Shown one piece after another: positions 1-7,537 of a DNA stretch of 64,000 bases. The DNA is from Solihabitans fulvus. GTDB taxonomy: Bacteria; Actinomycetota; Actinomycetes; Mycobacteriales; Pseudonocardiaceae. Made by a program: the position numbers and the translations under genes. Numbering within the stretch: the stretch's first letter is position 1; each line of letters starts with the position of its first letter. The notes below the pieces were generated by a model. That model was not told the DNA's origin. It worked only from the letters and a program-made list of their open reading frames with translations, and ran no database searches. The stretch lies in contig NZ_VUOB01000025.1 of the NCBI RefSeq assembly GCF_008386585.1, positions 1 to 64,000 of the forward strand, read 5' to 3'.

Positions 1-2
1 TA

Positions 3-125
3 ATTATCTGCAACCCCTTAGCCGACGGGCTGTCGGTGTCCGCCTGTGGAGACCTCGGGGCTACCTGGTCCGTGAAGCAGGAACCAGCAGGAAACCGTGA
101 GGGACTACTGCGCCAACCCGCATGA
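3..125 (+). CDS. C-terminal tail of a TnpB-type RNA-guided nuclease (5' end outside window)
   Basis: An open frame enters from the left edge and stops at 123-125. Its last residues contain SACGDLGATWSVKQEPAGN, which resembles the low-complexity tail typical of actinobacterial IS200/IS605- or IS607-type TnpB proteins. The catalytic RuvC part lies outside the window, so activity cannot be judged. The identification leans on the RNA-like right end immediately downstream (126-166). TnpB family proteins are RNA-guided DNA endonucleases of transposons. If this is not TnpB, it is an unassigned 40-residue tail. Confidence 0.55.
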   Translation: MICNPLADGLSVSACGDLGATWSVKQEPAGNREGLLRQPA

Positions 126-166
126 CGGGTGGGAATCCCCGGCTTCAGCCGTGGGGAGGACGTCAA
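60..166 (+). ncRNA. Right end of IS200/IS605-type element / omega-RNA scaffold
   Basis: The sequence GGGAATCCCCGGCTTCAGCC and the following GTGGGGAGGACGTCAA match the well-known 3' boundary of actinobacterial TnpB elements. It forms a hairpin, CCCC-GGC (137-143), loop TTCA, GCC-GT-GGGG (148-156). In TnpB systems the transcript overlapping the tnpB 3' end is the guide scaffold, and the guide is the host flank just after the scaffold, here starting near 167 inside the ctaA leader. The 5' limit of the RNA is not defined by what I can see. Confidence 0.55.
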
Positions 167-224
167 CCTGAGACCGGCCTCACTACCGGTGGTGGCCGGC
201 GAATCGCCCGAGTCGGCCCGCGCC

Positions 225-230
225 TACCAT
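225..230 (+). promoter_or_regulatory. Candidate -10 box for leaderless ctaA
   Basis: TACCAT (TANNNT type) ends 6 nt before the GTG at 237, the spacing seen for leaderless actinobacterial transcripts. No convincing -35 or Shine-Dalgarno sequence is visible. It lies downstream of the transposon end. Confidence 0.3.
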
Positions 231-236
231 CGGTGC

Positions 237-1256
237 GTGCCGGCCCCCTCCTGGATCTCGCGGATCCCCTCCCCCAGCATCGCCCTGCAACGCGCCTTTG
301 CCGTCGCCGCCGTGATCGCCCAGGGCGGCATCGCGGTGACGGGGTCGATCGTGCGGGTCACCGGGTCCGGGCTGGGCTGCCCCACCTGGCCGCAGTGCGT
401 CGACGGCAGCCTCACCCCCGTCGAACACCCCGACGTCGCCGGGCTGCACCAGTGGGTCGAGTTCACCAACCGCACGCTGACCGGGGTCGTCGGCGTCATC
501 GCCGCCCTCTGCGTGCTGTCTGCGTACTTCCACCGGCCGAGGCGGCGACGCGTGCTGGTGCTCGCGCTGACCATGCCCATCGGCGTGGTCGTGCAGGCCG
601 TCATCGGCGGCGTGGTCGTGCACCTCGGCCTGGTGTGGTGGTCGGTGTCCGTGCACTTCCTGGTCTCCATGGTGCTGACCTGGCTCGCGATGCTGCTCTA
701 CGGCGCGATCGGCGAGGGCGACGAGCCGGCCCGCCCGCTGGTGCCGCGCGCGCTGCGGTCGCTCGAACTCGCCATGGTCGGTGTCCTCGCGCTGCTGCTG
801 ATGGCCGGCAACCTGGTCACCTCGGCCGGCCCGCACGCTGGCGACGCCAAGACGCCCCGCCTGCACCTGCCGGTGTCCAACCTGGCCCAGCTGCACGCCG
901 ACGTGCTGTTCGTGTTCCTCGGCATGCTGGTGGCCCTCGGCTTCGCGCTGCGCGCGCACGACACGCCGACGGCGCTGTGGCGGCGCTACTGGGCGATGAT
1001 CGCGGTGGTGCTCGGCCAGGGCGCGCTCGGCATGGTCCAGTACCTGACCGGCATTCCCGAGGTGCTGGTCTCGATCCACGTGTTCGGCGCCGGCCTGGTC
1101 GTGGTGGCCATGGCGGCGCTGTGGCAGGGCTCGCGCGATCGCGGCCCGGCGCCGACGCTGCCGGCCGAGGCCACCGTGAACACCGACGACGCGAAGGACG
1201 CAACCGTCGCCGAGCAGACCACCGACACGAAGTCCGACGCGACCGTGGCCGGCTGA
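237..1256 (+). CDS. ctaA: Heme A synthase (COX15/CtaA)
   Basis: Converts heme O to heme A for cytochrome c oxidase in the cytoplasmic membrane; CtaB (27441-28364) makes the heme O. The 339-aa protein has about eight hydrophobic segments, the family start GSIVRVTGSGLGCPTWPQC with its cysteine pair, and the conserved His regions HQWVEFTNR and VHFLVS. An in-frame GTG at 129 would extend it by 36 residues, but that extension lies in the transposon end, so the GTG at 237 in front of PAPSWISRIPSPS is preferred. The acidic C-terminal tail (DAKDATVAEQTTDTKSDA) is not part of the membrane core. Function is secure, start is less so. Confidence 0.92.
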   Translation: MPAPSWISRIPSPSIALQRAFAVAAVIAQGGIAVTGSIVRVTGSGLGCPTWPQCVDGSLTPVEHPDVAGLHQWVEFTNRTLTGVVGVIAALCVLSAYFHRPRRRRVLVLALTMPIGVVVQAVIGGVVVHLGLVWWSVSVHFLVSMVLTWLAMLLYGAIGEGDEPARPLVPRALRSLELAMVGVLALLLMAGNLVTSAGPHAGDAKTPRLHLPVSNLAQLHADVLFVFLGMLVALGFALRAHDTPTALWRRYWAMIAVVLGQGALGMVQYLTGIPEVLVSIHVFGAGLVVVAMAALWQGSRDRGPAPTLPAEATVNTDDAKDATVAEQTTDTKSDATVAG

Positions 1257-1291
1257 GCGCTACTTAGCTAGGCCGCCACTTCTCCAGGCGG

Positions 1292-1756
1292 CTACTTCGG
1301 CGGCGCGGGCCGCCGCTCCCACATCGGCGGCAGCTCCTCGGCCAGCCAGCCGTACAGCTCGTCCACCGTGCGCAGCCGGTGCGCGCGCTGCGGATCGCCG
1401 CTGAGCAGCCGCATCCCGGAGTTGGTCAGCTCGCGCACGCTGACCATCGAGTCGAGCCGCCGCTGCACCATGTCGACCCAGCGGCGCTCGTCGATCCGGT
1501 ACTGCGCCGCCTGCCGTCCCCGGCGCGTCCGCTTCGTCACCAGGCCCGAGTTGACCAGGAACTTCAGGTTCGTGCTGATCGACCCGCTGCTCGCCTCCAG
1601 CTCCTGGGACAGCTCGGCGGCGGTGCGCTCGGACGGGTCACAGACCAGCAGGTAGCCGAGGATCCGGCCGCCGATGAGGGGGATGCCCTCCTCGGCGAAG
1701 TGCGCCGCGAACCGCTCGATCCAAGCCGACAACCGGGTTTCTCGCCCGACGCTCAC
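1292..1756 (-). CDS. GbsR/MarR-family transcriptional regulator
   Basis: A 154-aa winged-helix protein. The recognition region TAAELSQELEASSGSISTNL and the following wing with KRTRRGRQAAQYRI are typical of the GbsR subgroup, which often controls efflux or osmolyte genes. It ends in the opposite orientation to ctaA and has no co-directional partner downstream, so its target is probably itself or a distant gene. Start GTG at 1756 has a GGAGG about 8 nt upstream. A perfect ACACTG-N6-CAGTGT palindrome lies between its -35 and -10 boxes, which suggests autoregulation. Confidence 0.82.
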   Translation of the reverse strand: MSVGRETRLSAWIERFAAHFAEEGIPLIGGRILGYLLVCDPSERTAAELSQELEASSGSISTNLKFLVNSGLVTKRTRRGRQAAQYRIDERRWVDMVQRRLDSMVSVRELTNSGMRLLSGDPQRAHRLRTVDELYGWLAEELPPMWERRPAPPK

Positions 1757-1778
1757 CTGGGCCTCCGAACATCGTCTT

Positions 1779-1807
1779 CAATTAACACTGAAAGCACAGT
1801 GTGACAA
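1779..1807 (-). promoter_or_regulatory. Promoter with embedded operator for the GbsR/MarR gene
   Basis: Read on the minus strand: TTGTCA (1807-1802), a 17-nt spacer, then TAATTG (1784-1779). The spacer carries a perfect inverted repeat ACACTG-AAAGCA-CAGTGT (plus-strand positions 1785-1790 and 1797-1802). A dimeric regulator bound there would block RNA polymerase. Confidence 0.55.
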
Positions 1808-1865
1808 ACGTATACCAATCACTCGCGTTTGGCGATCTTTCTACCCCCGGGCACCGACAGCCAAC

Positions 1866-1898
1866 GACAAAGAGGCCCCCGGCGGGAGCCTCTTCGTC
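1866..1898 (-). terminator. Rho-independent-like terminator after the ATP-grasp gene
   Basis: Arms AAGAGGC (1870-1876) and GCCTCTT (1888-1894) pair perfectly and extend outward (GACA/CGTC) with one mismatch. It lies just beyond the stop of the minus-strand gene at 1922. No strong U-tract, which is usual in actinobacteria. Confidence 0.6.
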
Positions 1899-1921
1899 GT
1901 CCGAAAGTCCGACAGGCGGAG

Positions 1922-2809
1922 CTACAGGAAGGCGCGGATCGCCGACGCGAACCGCAGCGGCGCGGCGGCGTCTGTCTGCCGGAAACCGAGCGAGGGCTCG
2001 GCGATCTCGAGTTCGAGCAGCAGCGGACGGCCGTCCGCGCCCTGCAACACATCTACCCGCGCGTACAGCAGATCGGTGCGCCGGATGCCGAGGACGCCGC
2101 ACGCCGCGTCCAGGGTGTCCTCGGCCAGCCGACGACGGTCCGCGGCAGGCTCCGGCTCCGGCCGCAGCTGCTCGGCGATGTACAGCCCGGAGTTGTCGAT
2201 CACCGCGCCGGGCCGGAGCATCGGCCCCTTCACGAAGGCGTGCGTGTAGGCGCCCGCGACAAACACCAGGGCGGTCTCGCCCTCCTCGCCCACCGCGGCC
2301 TGGTAGGGCTGCACCACCGCGGTGCGCCCGGTCGCGTGCAGCAACGCCACGTGCTCGGCCGCCTCGTCGAGCCGGTCGGGGGTGAACCGCTTGACGTCCT
2401 GCGAGCCCGCGCCGACGGCCGGCTTGACCACGAACTCGCCGGCTGGCCACGCGGCGGGCTCCCCCGGCGCGACCAGCTCGGTCGGCACGACCGGCACGCC
2501 CTTGTCCGCGAGCTCGACCAGGTACGCCTTGTCGGTGTTCCACCGCACGGCCGGCGCGGCGTTCACGAGCGCCGGCACCGACTCGCACCAGTCGAGGAAC
2601 TCCGTCCTGCGCTCGGGGTAGTCCCACGGCGCGCGCAGCACGACGAGGTCGGCGGCCGCGAAGTCGACCGACCCGTCGTCCCACACCGCCCACTCCGCGG
2701 CCACACCCAGCTCGGCGAGCGCGGCCGGCATCATGGCGTCGTCGCCGTCACCGGTCGGCAGGTGCGCGCACCCGACCAACAGCACCCTCGGCGCGGCGGC
2801 TCCCGCCAT
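1922..2809 (-). CDS. ATP-grasp domain protein
   Basis: A 295-aa protein related to the glutathione-synthase/RimK-like ATP-grasp family, which forms amide bonds through acyl-phosphates. Visible ATP-grasp elements are the N-terminal pre-ATP-grasp fold (PRVLLVGCAHLPTGDGDDAM), KAYLVELADKGVPVVPT, the lysine-bearing strand GEFVVKPAVGAGSQ and the metal-binding end LLLELEIAEPSLGF. The substrate cannot be read from sequence. The ATG at 2809 overlaps the stop of the upstream gene (TGATG), so the two are translationally coupled. A longer upstream reading was rejected because it runs through that gene. Confidence 0.78.
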   Translation of the reverse strand: MAGAAAPRVLLVGCAHLPTGDGDDAMMPAALAELGVAAEWAVWDDGSVDFAAADLVVLRAPWDYPERRTEFLDWCESVPALVNAAPAVRWNTDKAYLVELADKGVPVVPTELVAPGEPAAWPAGEFVVKPAVGAGSQDVKRFTPDRLDEAAEHVALLHATGRTAVVQPYQAAVGEEGETALVFVAGAYTHAFVKGPMLRPGAVIDNSGLYIAEQLRPEPEPAADRRRLAEDTLDAACGVLGIRRTDLLYARVDVLQGADGRPLLLELEIAEPSLGFRQTDAAAPLRFASAIRAFL

Positions 2810-3105
2810 CAGCGGCCTGCCATCCGGTGCCGGTGGACCGGTCCGATCTTCACGGCGGCGGTCGTCTCCCTGTCCCACTCGCCGAGTTCGACGTCCGGCA
2901 CGGCGGCGCACAGCGCCTCGCCCGTGGCCACGTCGGCCACCACGACGTCGCCGAGCGCGCCGTCCTTGCCGACCAGCACGACCCGCGCGCCCGCCCGCCC
3001 GATGTTCTGCACGACGGCCCGCGTGGGCTTGCCGTGCGCCGAGACGAACTCCGCCGCCGCCTTCACCGCGCGCGGCGGCACCTCAACTGAAGTCTGTTCT
3101 GCCAC
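2809..3105 (-). CDS. Conserved hypothetical protein, operon partner of ATP-grasp
   Basis: A 98-aa protein with no recognised domain: VKAAAEFVSAHGKPTRAVVQ, then RVVLVGKDGALGDVVVADV and a C-terminal VELGEWDRETTAAVKIGPVHR segment. It has an alpha/beta look and no membrane segment or signal. Start is GTG 3105, with a TAGGCT -10 box ending 6 nt before it (leaderless pattern). Tight coupling to the ATP-grasp gene suggests it supplies a partner or substrate-related function. Confidence 0.6.
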   Translation of the reverse strand: MAEQTSVEVPPRAVKAAAEFVSAHGKPTRAVVQNIGRAGARVVLVGKDGALGDVVVADVATGEALCAAVPDVELGEWDRETTAAVKIGPVHRHRMAGR

Positions 3106-3111
3106 CCACCG

Positions 3112-3180
3112 AGCCTACGATCACCGGCCGTTCGCCGTGCGGTGAGATCCGCCTCGCCCGAATCGCCGAACCCACATAAT
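3112..3180. promoter_or_regulatory. Divergent leaderless promoters
   Basis: On the minus strand TAGGCT (plus positions 3112-3117) ends 6 nt before the GTG at 3105. On the plus strand CATAAT (3175-3180) ends 6 nt before the ATG at 3187. Both fit leaderless transcription; no clear -35 boxes. Confidence 0.4.
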
Positions 3181-3186
3181 CCTGCA

Positions 3187-4815
3187 ATGACCGATGACAA
3201 GACCGTGCCCCAGCTCGTCGACGAGTTCGTCGCGTGGCACTTCGACCGGGTGCCGGCGCGCGCCGCGATGCTGGGTTCGCTCGACCACGACGGGACCCTC
3301 GGCGACTTCACCGAGGCCGGCTTCCTCCGCTACGAGCGCGAGGTGGACGGCTGGCTGGCGCGGATGACCGCCGTCGACCCCGCCGGTCTGAGCCTGGACG
3401 ATTCGGTGGACCGGGACCTCGTGGTGGCGGTCCTGCGCGGCGACCAGGCCATGGCGGCTTGGCCGGACTGGCGGCGCGACCCATCGGTCTACACCTCTGC
3501 CGTGCTCAGCAACCTGTTCACCTCGTTCCTGTACCGGCTGCGCCCCGAGGCCGAGCTGGTGGCGACGGTCGAGGCGCGGCTGCGCGAGGTGCCTGGGGTG
3601 CTGGCCGCCTGCCGCCGCAACCTGGATCCGACCCTGGCCGCGCCGAAGATCGTCCGCAGGGGCCTGGACCAGGCGCGCACCGCCCGCGCGTTCCTGACCG
3701 TCGCGCTGCCGGCCGAGGTGTCCGACCAGACGCTGCGCGCGCGGGTCGCGGCGGCCGCCGAGCCGGCCGCGGCGGCGTTCGACGAGCTGGTCACGTTCCT
3801 GGACGCCTTCGCCGACCGCGCCACCGGCGACTGGCGGATGGGCGAGCGGCTGTACTCGACGCTGCTCACCGACCAGGAGCTGCTCGGCTACGGCGCGACC
3901 GAGCTGCACGAGCGCGGCAAGGTGGCCTACGCGGAGCTCGACGCGGAGATGCGGGAGCTGGCTGGACGCTACTCGGGCGGTTCCGACGACTGGCACGCGG
4001 TGATGACCCGGCTCCAGGCCGACTTCCCGCCGACCGAGGAGGACATGCGGGCGGAATACGAGGCGGAAACGCTGCGGGCGAGGGACTTCCTGATCGAGCA
4101 CGAGCTGGTCACCCTCGCCGAGGGCGAGGAGTGCCGCGTGGTGCCGTCGCCGACGTTCCAGCGTCCGGTGCTGTCGGTCGCGTCGTACATGTCGCCAGCG
4201 CCGCTGGGCACCGGCCGCGTCGGGCACTTCTTCGTGCCCTTCACCCCGGACGGTTTCCCGCAGGAGCAGGTGCGGCAGCGGCTGCGCACCAACGCGCGGG
4301 CGCAGCTGGCCACGATCGCGGTGCACGAGGCGTACCCCGGCCACCACTGGCACCTGTCCTGGCTGGCGGGTTCCCCACGCACCGTCCGCAAAGTGTTCCG
4401 CACCCCGTACTTCTCGGAGGGCTGGGCGCTGTACGCGGAGCGCCTGCTGCGCGAGCAGGGCTACTTCACCGATCCGGCCCAGGAGCTGGCGCACGTGGAG
4501 GCGCGAATCTTCCGGGCGGCGCGGATCGTGGTGGACACCGCGCTGCACTGCGGTGACATGACGGTCGAGCAGGCCGAGGAGTTCATGTCCACCAAAGCAT
4601 CGCTGACCCCGGGCACCGCGGCCGGCGAGGTGACCAGGTACTGCGCGTGGCCGACGCAGGCGCCGTCCTACCTCACCGGGTCGCTGGAGATCGAGCAGAT
4701 CAGGACGGACTACCTGGCCGAGGGCCGCGGCGACCTGCGCACGTTCCACGACACGCTGGCCGGCTCCGGCGCGCTGCCGCTCGGTCTCGCGCGGCGGGTG
4801 GCTTTGGGCGCTTAG
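3187..4815 (+). CDS. DUF885-family predicted zinc metallopeptidase
   Basis: A 542-aa cytosolic protein of the DUF885 family. The motif HEAYPGHHW (about residues 380-388) followed by SEGWALYAE (about 410-418) is an HExxPGHH-E arrangement like the gluzincin zinc site, with the second motif supplying the glutamate ligand. The N-terminal half is helical (LVDEFVAWHFDRVPARAAMLG). Function of the family is largely unproven; peptidase activity is inferred from the motif. No signal peptide. Start ATG 3187 fits the leaderless -10 and begins the conserved part. Confidence 0.82.
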   Translation: MTDDKTVPQLVDEFVAWHFDRVPARAAMLGSLDHDGTLGDFTEAGFLRYEREVDGWLARMTAVDPAGLSLDDSVDRDLVVAVLRGDQAMAAWPDWRRDPSVYTSAVLSNLFTSFLYRLRPEAELVATVEARLREVPGVLAACRRNLDPTLAAPKIVRRGLDQARTARAFLTVALPAEVSDQTLRARVAAAAEPAAAAFDELVTFLDAFADRATGDWRMGERLYSTLLTDQELLGYGATELHERGKVAYAELDAEMRELAGRYSGGSDDWHAVMTRLQADFPPTEEDMRAEYEAETLRARDFLIEHELVTLAEGEECRVVPSPTFQRPVLSVASYMSPAPLGTGRVGHFFVPFTPDGFPQEQVRQRLRTNARAQLATIAVHEAYPGHHWHLSWLAGSPRTVRKVFRTPYFSEGWALYAERLLREQGYFTDPAQELAHVEARIFRAARIVVDTALHCGDMTVEQAEEFMSTKASLTPGTAAGEVTRYCAWPTQAPSYLTGSLEIEQIRTDYLAEGRGDLRTFHDTLAGSGALPLGLARRVALGA

Positions 4816-4925
4816 GGCGTCGAACAACCGATGTCCCATAGGCCGTATGGTCGGATTCCATCAGAACCAGTTGTGGTGCCAGCGCTCCTGGGATATCTCC
4901 ATGAGTCTCGGGGTGGACGGCTCAT

Positions 4926-4962
4926 CGGGTGAATCCGGGACCTCGGGTCCCGGATTCACCCG
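4926..4962. repeat. 17-bp perfect hairpin, loop of 3
   Basis: Arms 4926-4942 and 4946-4962 (CGGGTGAATCCGGGACC and its complement) are separated by TCG only. It sits between the stop of the DUF885 gene and the start of the VMAP operon, so it could terminate the first or control the second. No T-tract follows. Confidence 0.7.
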
Positions 4963-4986
4963 GATGCGCCGAAAGGAACGCGGGGG

Positions 4987-6477
4987 GTGCGGGTGGTTGC
5001 CGGCGAACGTCCGTTGTCGGTGACGGAACTGGAGAAGCTGTGCACGGCCTTCCTCAAGCTGTCGGGAATACGTGAACAGAACAGTCGCGAGCTGTACATC
5101 GACGCGCTCAACGGTGAACTGACCACCCCGTTGTTCTTCGCGCGACACCCGGATCCACAGCACGACGTGTGGTCGCTGCTGCGCGCCTGCCAGGAGCACT
5201 CCGGTGGAATTCGCCGGCTGACGGCGATCGTTCGGGCTTTCCACCGAGACAGTCGCCCTATGGCCGAGCTGGACGAACTGGTCGAATGCCTGTTCCCCGA
5301 CGAGTTTCTCCTTCCGGACGAACGGGTGGAACTGCTGAAGCTGCTGGGGCACATCGACCCGCAGTGGCTGCCGGCCGCCCTTCGTTACGCCGGTCCGCCG
5401 TCCCTGCTGACGGTCGCACTGGACTGGACCGACCCGGTGACGGTCGTCCGACGCCTCGAGGCGTGTGTGGTCGTGGCCGGTCGGCCGCCGCCGTTGCTGG
5501 TGTTCGTGGACTTCCTCGCGCACCAGGTCGACGCGGTTCGCTCGGCGGAGCACCACCGGTGGCTCGACCAGGTGGGTGACCGCGTGGAGCTCGCAACGAG
5601 CGGGCTGCGCGATCTGTGCGTTGCGGCGACGGCCCGACTGGATCAGGCCCAGCAGCACTACTTCGTGGTGCAGCTGCAACCGGACGGCGTCGACCCCACC
5701 AGCTATCTACTCTCGGTGTGGTTGCAGCACCACCGCACCATCGAGGAGCCGCTGCACCGCGACGACACGCCACTGACCCTCGCCGAGATCGTCGAGCGGT
5801 TGCCCGATCTGCTCAGCCAGGCGCACTCGGCGGCCGGGGTCGGCGGCGGCGAGTTGATCCTGGAGTTCATCCTGCCGCGCAGCCTGATCGGCCAGCCCGT
5901 CGACCAGTGGCAGGTGGATCGCGTCTTCCCGCACCGGATCGGCACGAGCCATCCGGTCGTGGTGCGCAGCCTCGACCGGCTTCAGAAGCGGGAGCTGCAC
6001 AACGAGTGGCAGCGCAAGTGGCGTTGGCTGACCGTCCACGGCCACCGCGAGGACCCGGACGCCATCTACTGGCTGCACCATCAGGGAGTCCGTCCGCCCG
6101 CGCTGCGCGCCGGACTGCTGCGGGGAGTGCCCCCGGTCGCCCTGGCGATGGCCTTCCCGCCGGAGGACAAGCACGAACTGATCGCCGACGAACTGACCGC
6201 GGCCCTCTACGCCGGTATGCCCATTGTGCTGTGGTGTCGAAATGCATTGTTGCGCCAACGGTTCGAGCGCGAGATTCGTGAAACGCTCACCGGCCGAGGC
6301 CTGACCGAGTTGCCGTCGCAGGTGCTCAGGATGCGTCGAGAAGCCGACGAGGTGGAGGAATCCGAGCCGCTAGGTCGACACTTGACCTTGTTGTGGGACG
6401 ACGCCGATCGCATTCCCGAGTCCTTCACGCATGCTCGGCTCAAGGCCCCACAGCCCCATCGTCATCGACAAGCCTGA
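4987..6477 (+). CDS. VMAP-like protein: effector-associated N-terminus plus VMAP-C-like domain
   Basis: A 496-aa protein, first gene of a three-gene operon with MoxR and vWA-like components. Residues about 10-90 (LEKLCTAFLKLSGIREQNSR, then YIDALNGEL, and RLTAIVRAF) look like an effector-associated domain (EAD2-like); a second similar helical unit may follow (about 105-200). The C-terminal 250 residues contain LILEFILPRSLIGQPVDQW, the strand HPVVVRSLDR and EWQRKWRWL, the pattern of the VMAP-C domain of vWA-MoxR-associated proteins. These are predicted adaptor/sensor parts of NTPase-dependent conflict systems. GTG 4987 has AAAGGA about 8 nt upstream. Domain names are by recognition, not by search. 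Confidence 0.72.
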   Translation: MRVVAGERPLSVTELEKLCTAFLKLSGIREQNSRELYIDALNGELTTPLFFARHPDPQHDVWSLLRACQEHSGGIRRLTAIVRAFHRDSRPMAELDELVECLFPDEFLLPDERVELLKLLGHIDPQWLPAALRYAGPPSLLTVALDWTDPVTVVRRLEACVVVAGRPPPLLVFVDFLAHQVDAVRSAEHHRWLDQVGDRVELATSGLRDLCVAATARLDQAQQHYFVVQLQPDGVDPTSYLLSVWLQHHRTIEEPLHRDDTPLTLAEIVERLPDLLSQAHSAAGVGGGELILEFILPRSLIGQPVDQWQVDRVFPHRIGTSHPVVVRSLDRLQKRELHNEWQRKWRWLTVHGHREDPDAIYWLHHQGVRPPALRAGLLRGVPPVALAMAFPPEDKHELIADELTAALYAGMPIVLWCRNALLRQRFEREIRETLTGRGLTELPSQVLRMRREADEVEESEPLGRHLTLLWDDADRIPESFTHARLKAPQPHRHRQA

Positions 6478-6496
6478 CTGGGTAGGGTGAAGTGAA

Positions 6497-7537
6497 ATGG
6501 CTACGACACCTCAGTGGTTGATCTATCGTGGATCCGGTGAGCCGCACGACGGTTTGGCCGAACTGCCCGAACCTCCACCTTGGCGGAGATTTGACGGAGA
6601 TCCCGTCGAGGGCGCCACAACGATTGGTCCGCCTGACGGGACTCTGCCGTGGGAAGGTGGAGCGGTCAGTTCGCGTCCAGGCGTGTCAGAACGGGCCAGA
6701 GCCTACTATCCGAGTAGCGACGTGGTGGAGATGGTGAACGCTGCGCTGTACCTGCGACGACCGCTCCTGGTGACGGGCAAACCCGGCACCGGAAAGTCCA
6801 CGCTGGCCCACAGCGTTGCCCGCGAACTGAAGCTGGGCCCCGTCCTGTACTGGCCCATCACCAGTCACGCCAAGGTCGACGACGGCCTGTACCGGTACGA
6901 CGCGATCGGCCGACTGCAGGAGGCCAGCCTCGCGCGGACCGCCGAACCGCCCGACGTCGGCCGGTACATCCGACTCGGGCCGCTTGGCACCGCCCTGTTG
7001 CCCCGGCATCGGCCGAGGGTTCTGCTGATCGACGAGCTCGACAAGAGCGATGTGGACCTGCCCAACGATCTGCTGAACATCTTCGAAGAGGGACAGTTCG
7101 ACATCCCGGAACTCGCGCGCCTGCCCGAGGAGCAGGACAGCGTGCACGTGATGACACGGGATCCCGGCGGGCGCGCCGCCATCAGGCGCGGCCAGGTGCG
7201 GTGCCACGCGTTTCCCTTCGTGGTGATCACCTCGAACGGCGAGCGCGAGTTCCCCCCGCCCTTCCTGCGCCGCTGCCTGCGGCTGAACATCCAGCCTCCG
7301 GACGCGGAGAAACTGGCCGCCATCGTGGCAGGACAGCTCGGCAAGGCCGTGCTCGACGAGAGCAGGCAGCTCATCGAGCAGTTCGTGGACAGCCGGGACC
7401 ACGGTGACCTGGCCACCGACCAACTCCTCAACGCGATCTACCTGGCCGCCTCAGGAGCCAGGCCCGACGCGGTGACGAAGGAACGTCTGGTGGCACAGCT
7501 GTTCCGGCCGTTGGACCGTTCGCCCGGATCAGCATGA
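6497..7537 (+). CDS. MoxR-family AAA+ ATPase
   Basis: A 346-aa AAA+ ATPase, second gene of the VMAP operon (19 nt after it, overlapping the next gene by ATGA). Walker A GKPGTGKS is at about 94-101, Walker B VLLIDELDKS at about 175-184, sensor-1 FVVITSNGERE, and the arginine finger region PPFLRRCLRL. The N-terminal 70 residues are Pro/Gly-rich and precede the ATPase. MoxR proteins act as chaperone-like switches on vWA-domain partners, here the product of 7534-11808. Confidence 0.88.
   Translation: MATTPQWLIYRGSGEPHDGLAELPEPPPWRRFDGDPVEGATTIGPPDGTLPWEGGAVSSRPGVSERARAYYPSSDVVEMVNAALYLRRPLLVTGKPGTGKSTLAHSVARELKLGPVLYWPITSHAKVDDGLYRYDAIGRLQEASLARTAEPPDVGRYIRLGPLGTALLPRHRPRVLLIDELDKSDVDLPNDLLNIFEEGQFDIPELARLPEEQDSVHVMTRDPGGRAAIRRGQVRCHAFPFVVITSNGEREFPPPFLRRCLRLNIQPPDAEKLAAIVAGQLGKAVLDESRQLIEQFVDSRDHGDLATDQLLNAIYLAASGARPDAVTKERLVAQLFRPLDRSPGSA

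Noticed and set aside
129..236. N-terminal extension of CtaA starting at GTG 129
   Set aside because: It lies inside the transposon end and has no resemblance to the CtaA N-terminus; GTG 237 is preferred.
3121..4839. Long open frame antisense to the DUF885 gene
   Set aside because: Typical GC-rich shadow: low-complexity Arg/Gly/His protein, no family match, opposite strand has a clear conserved gene.
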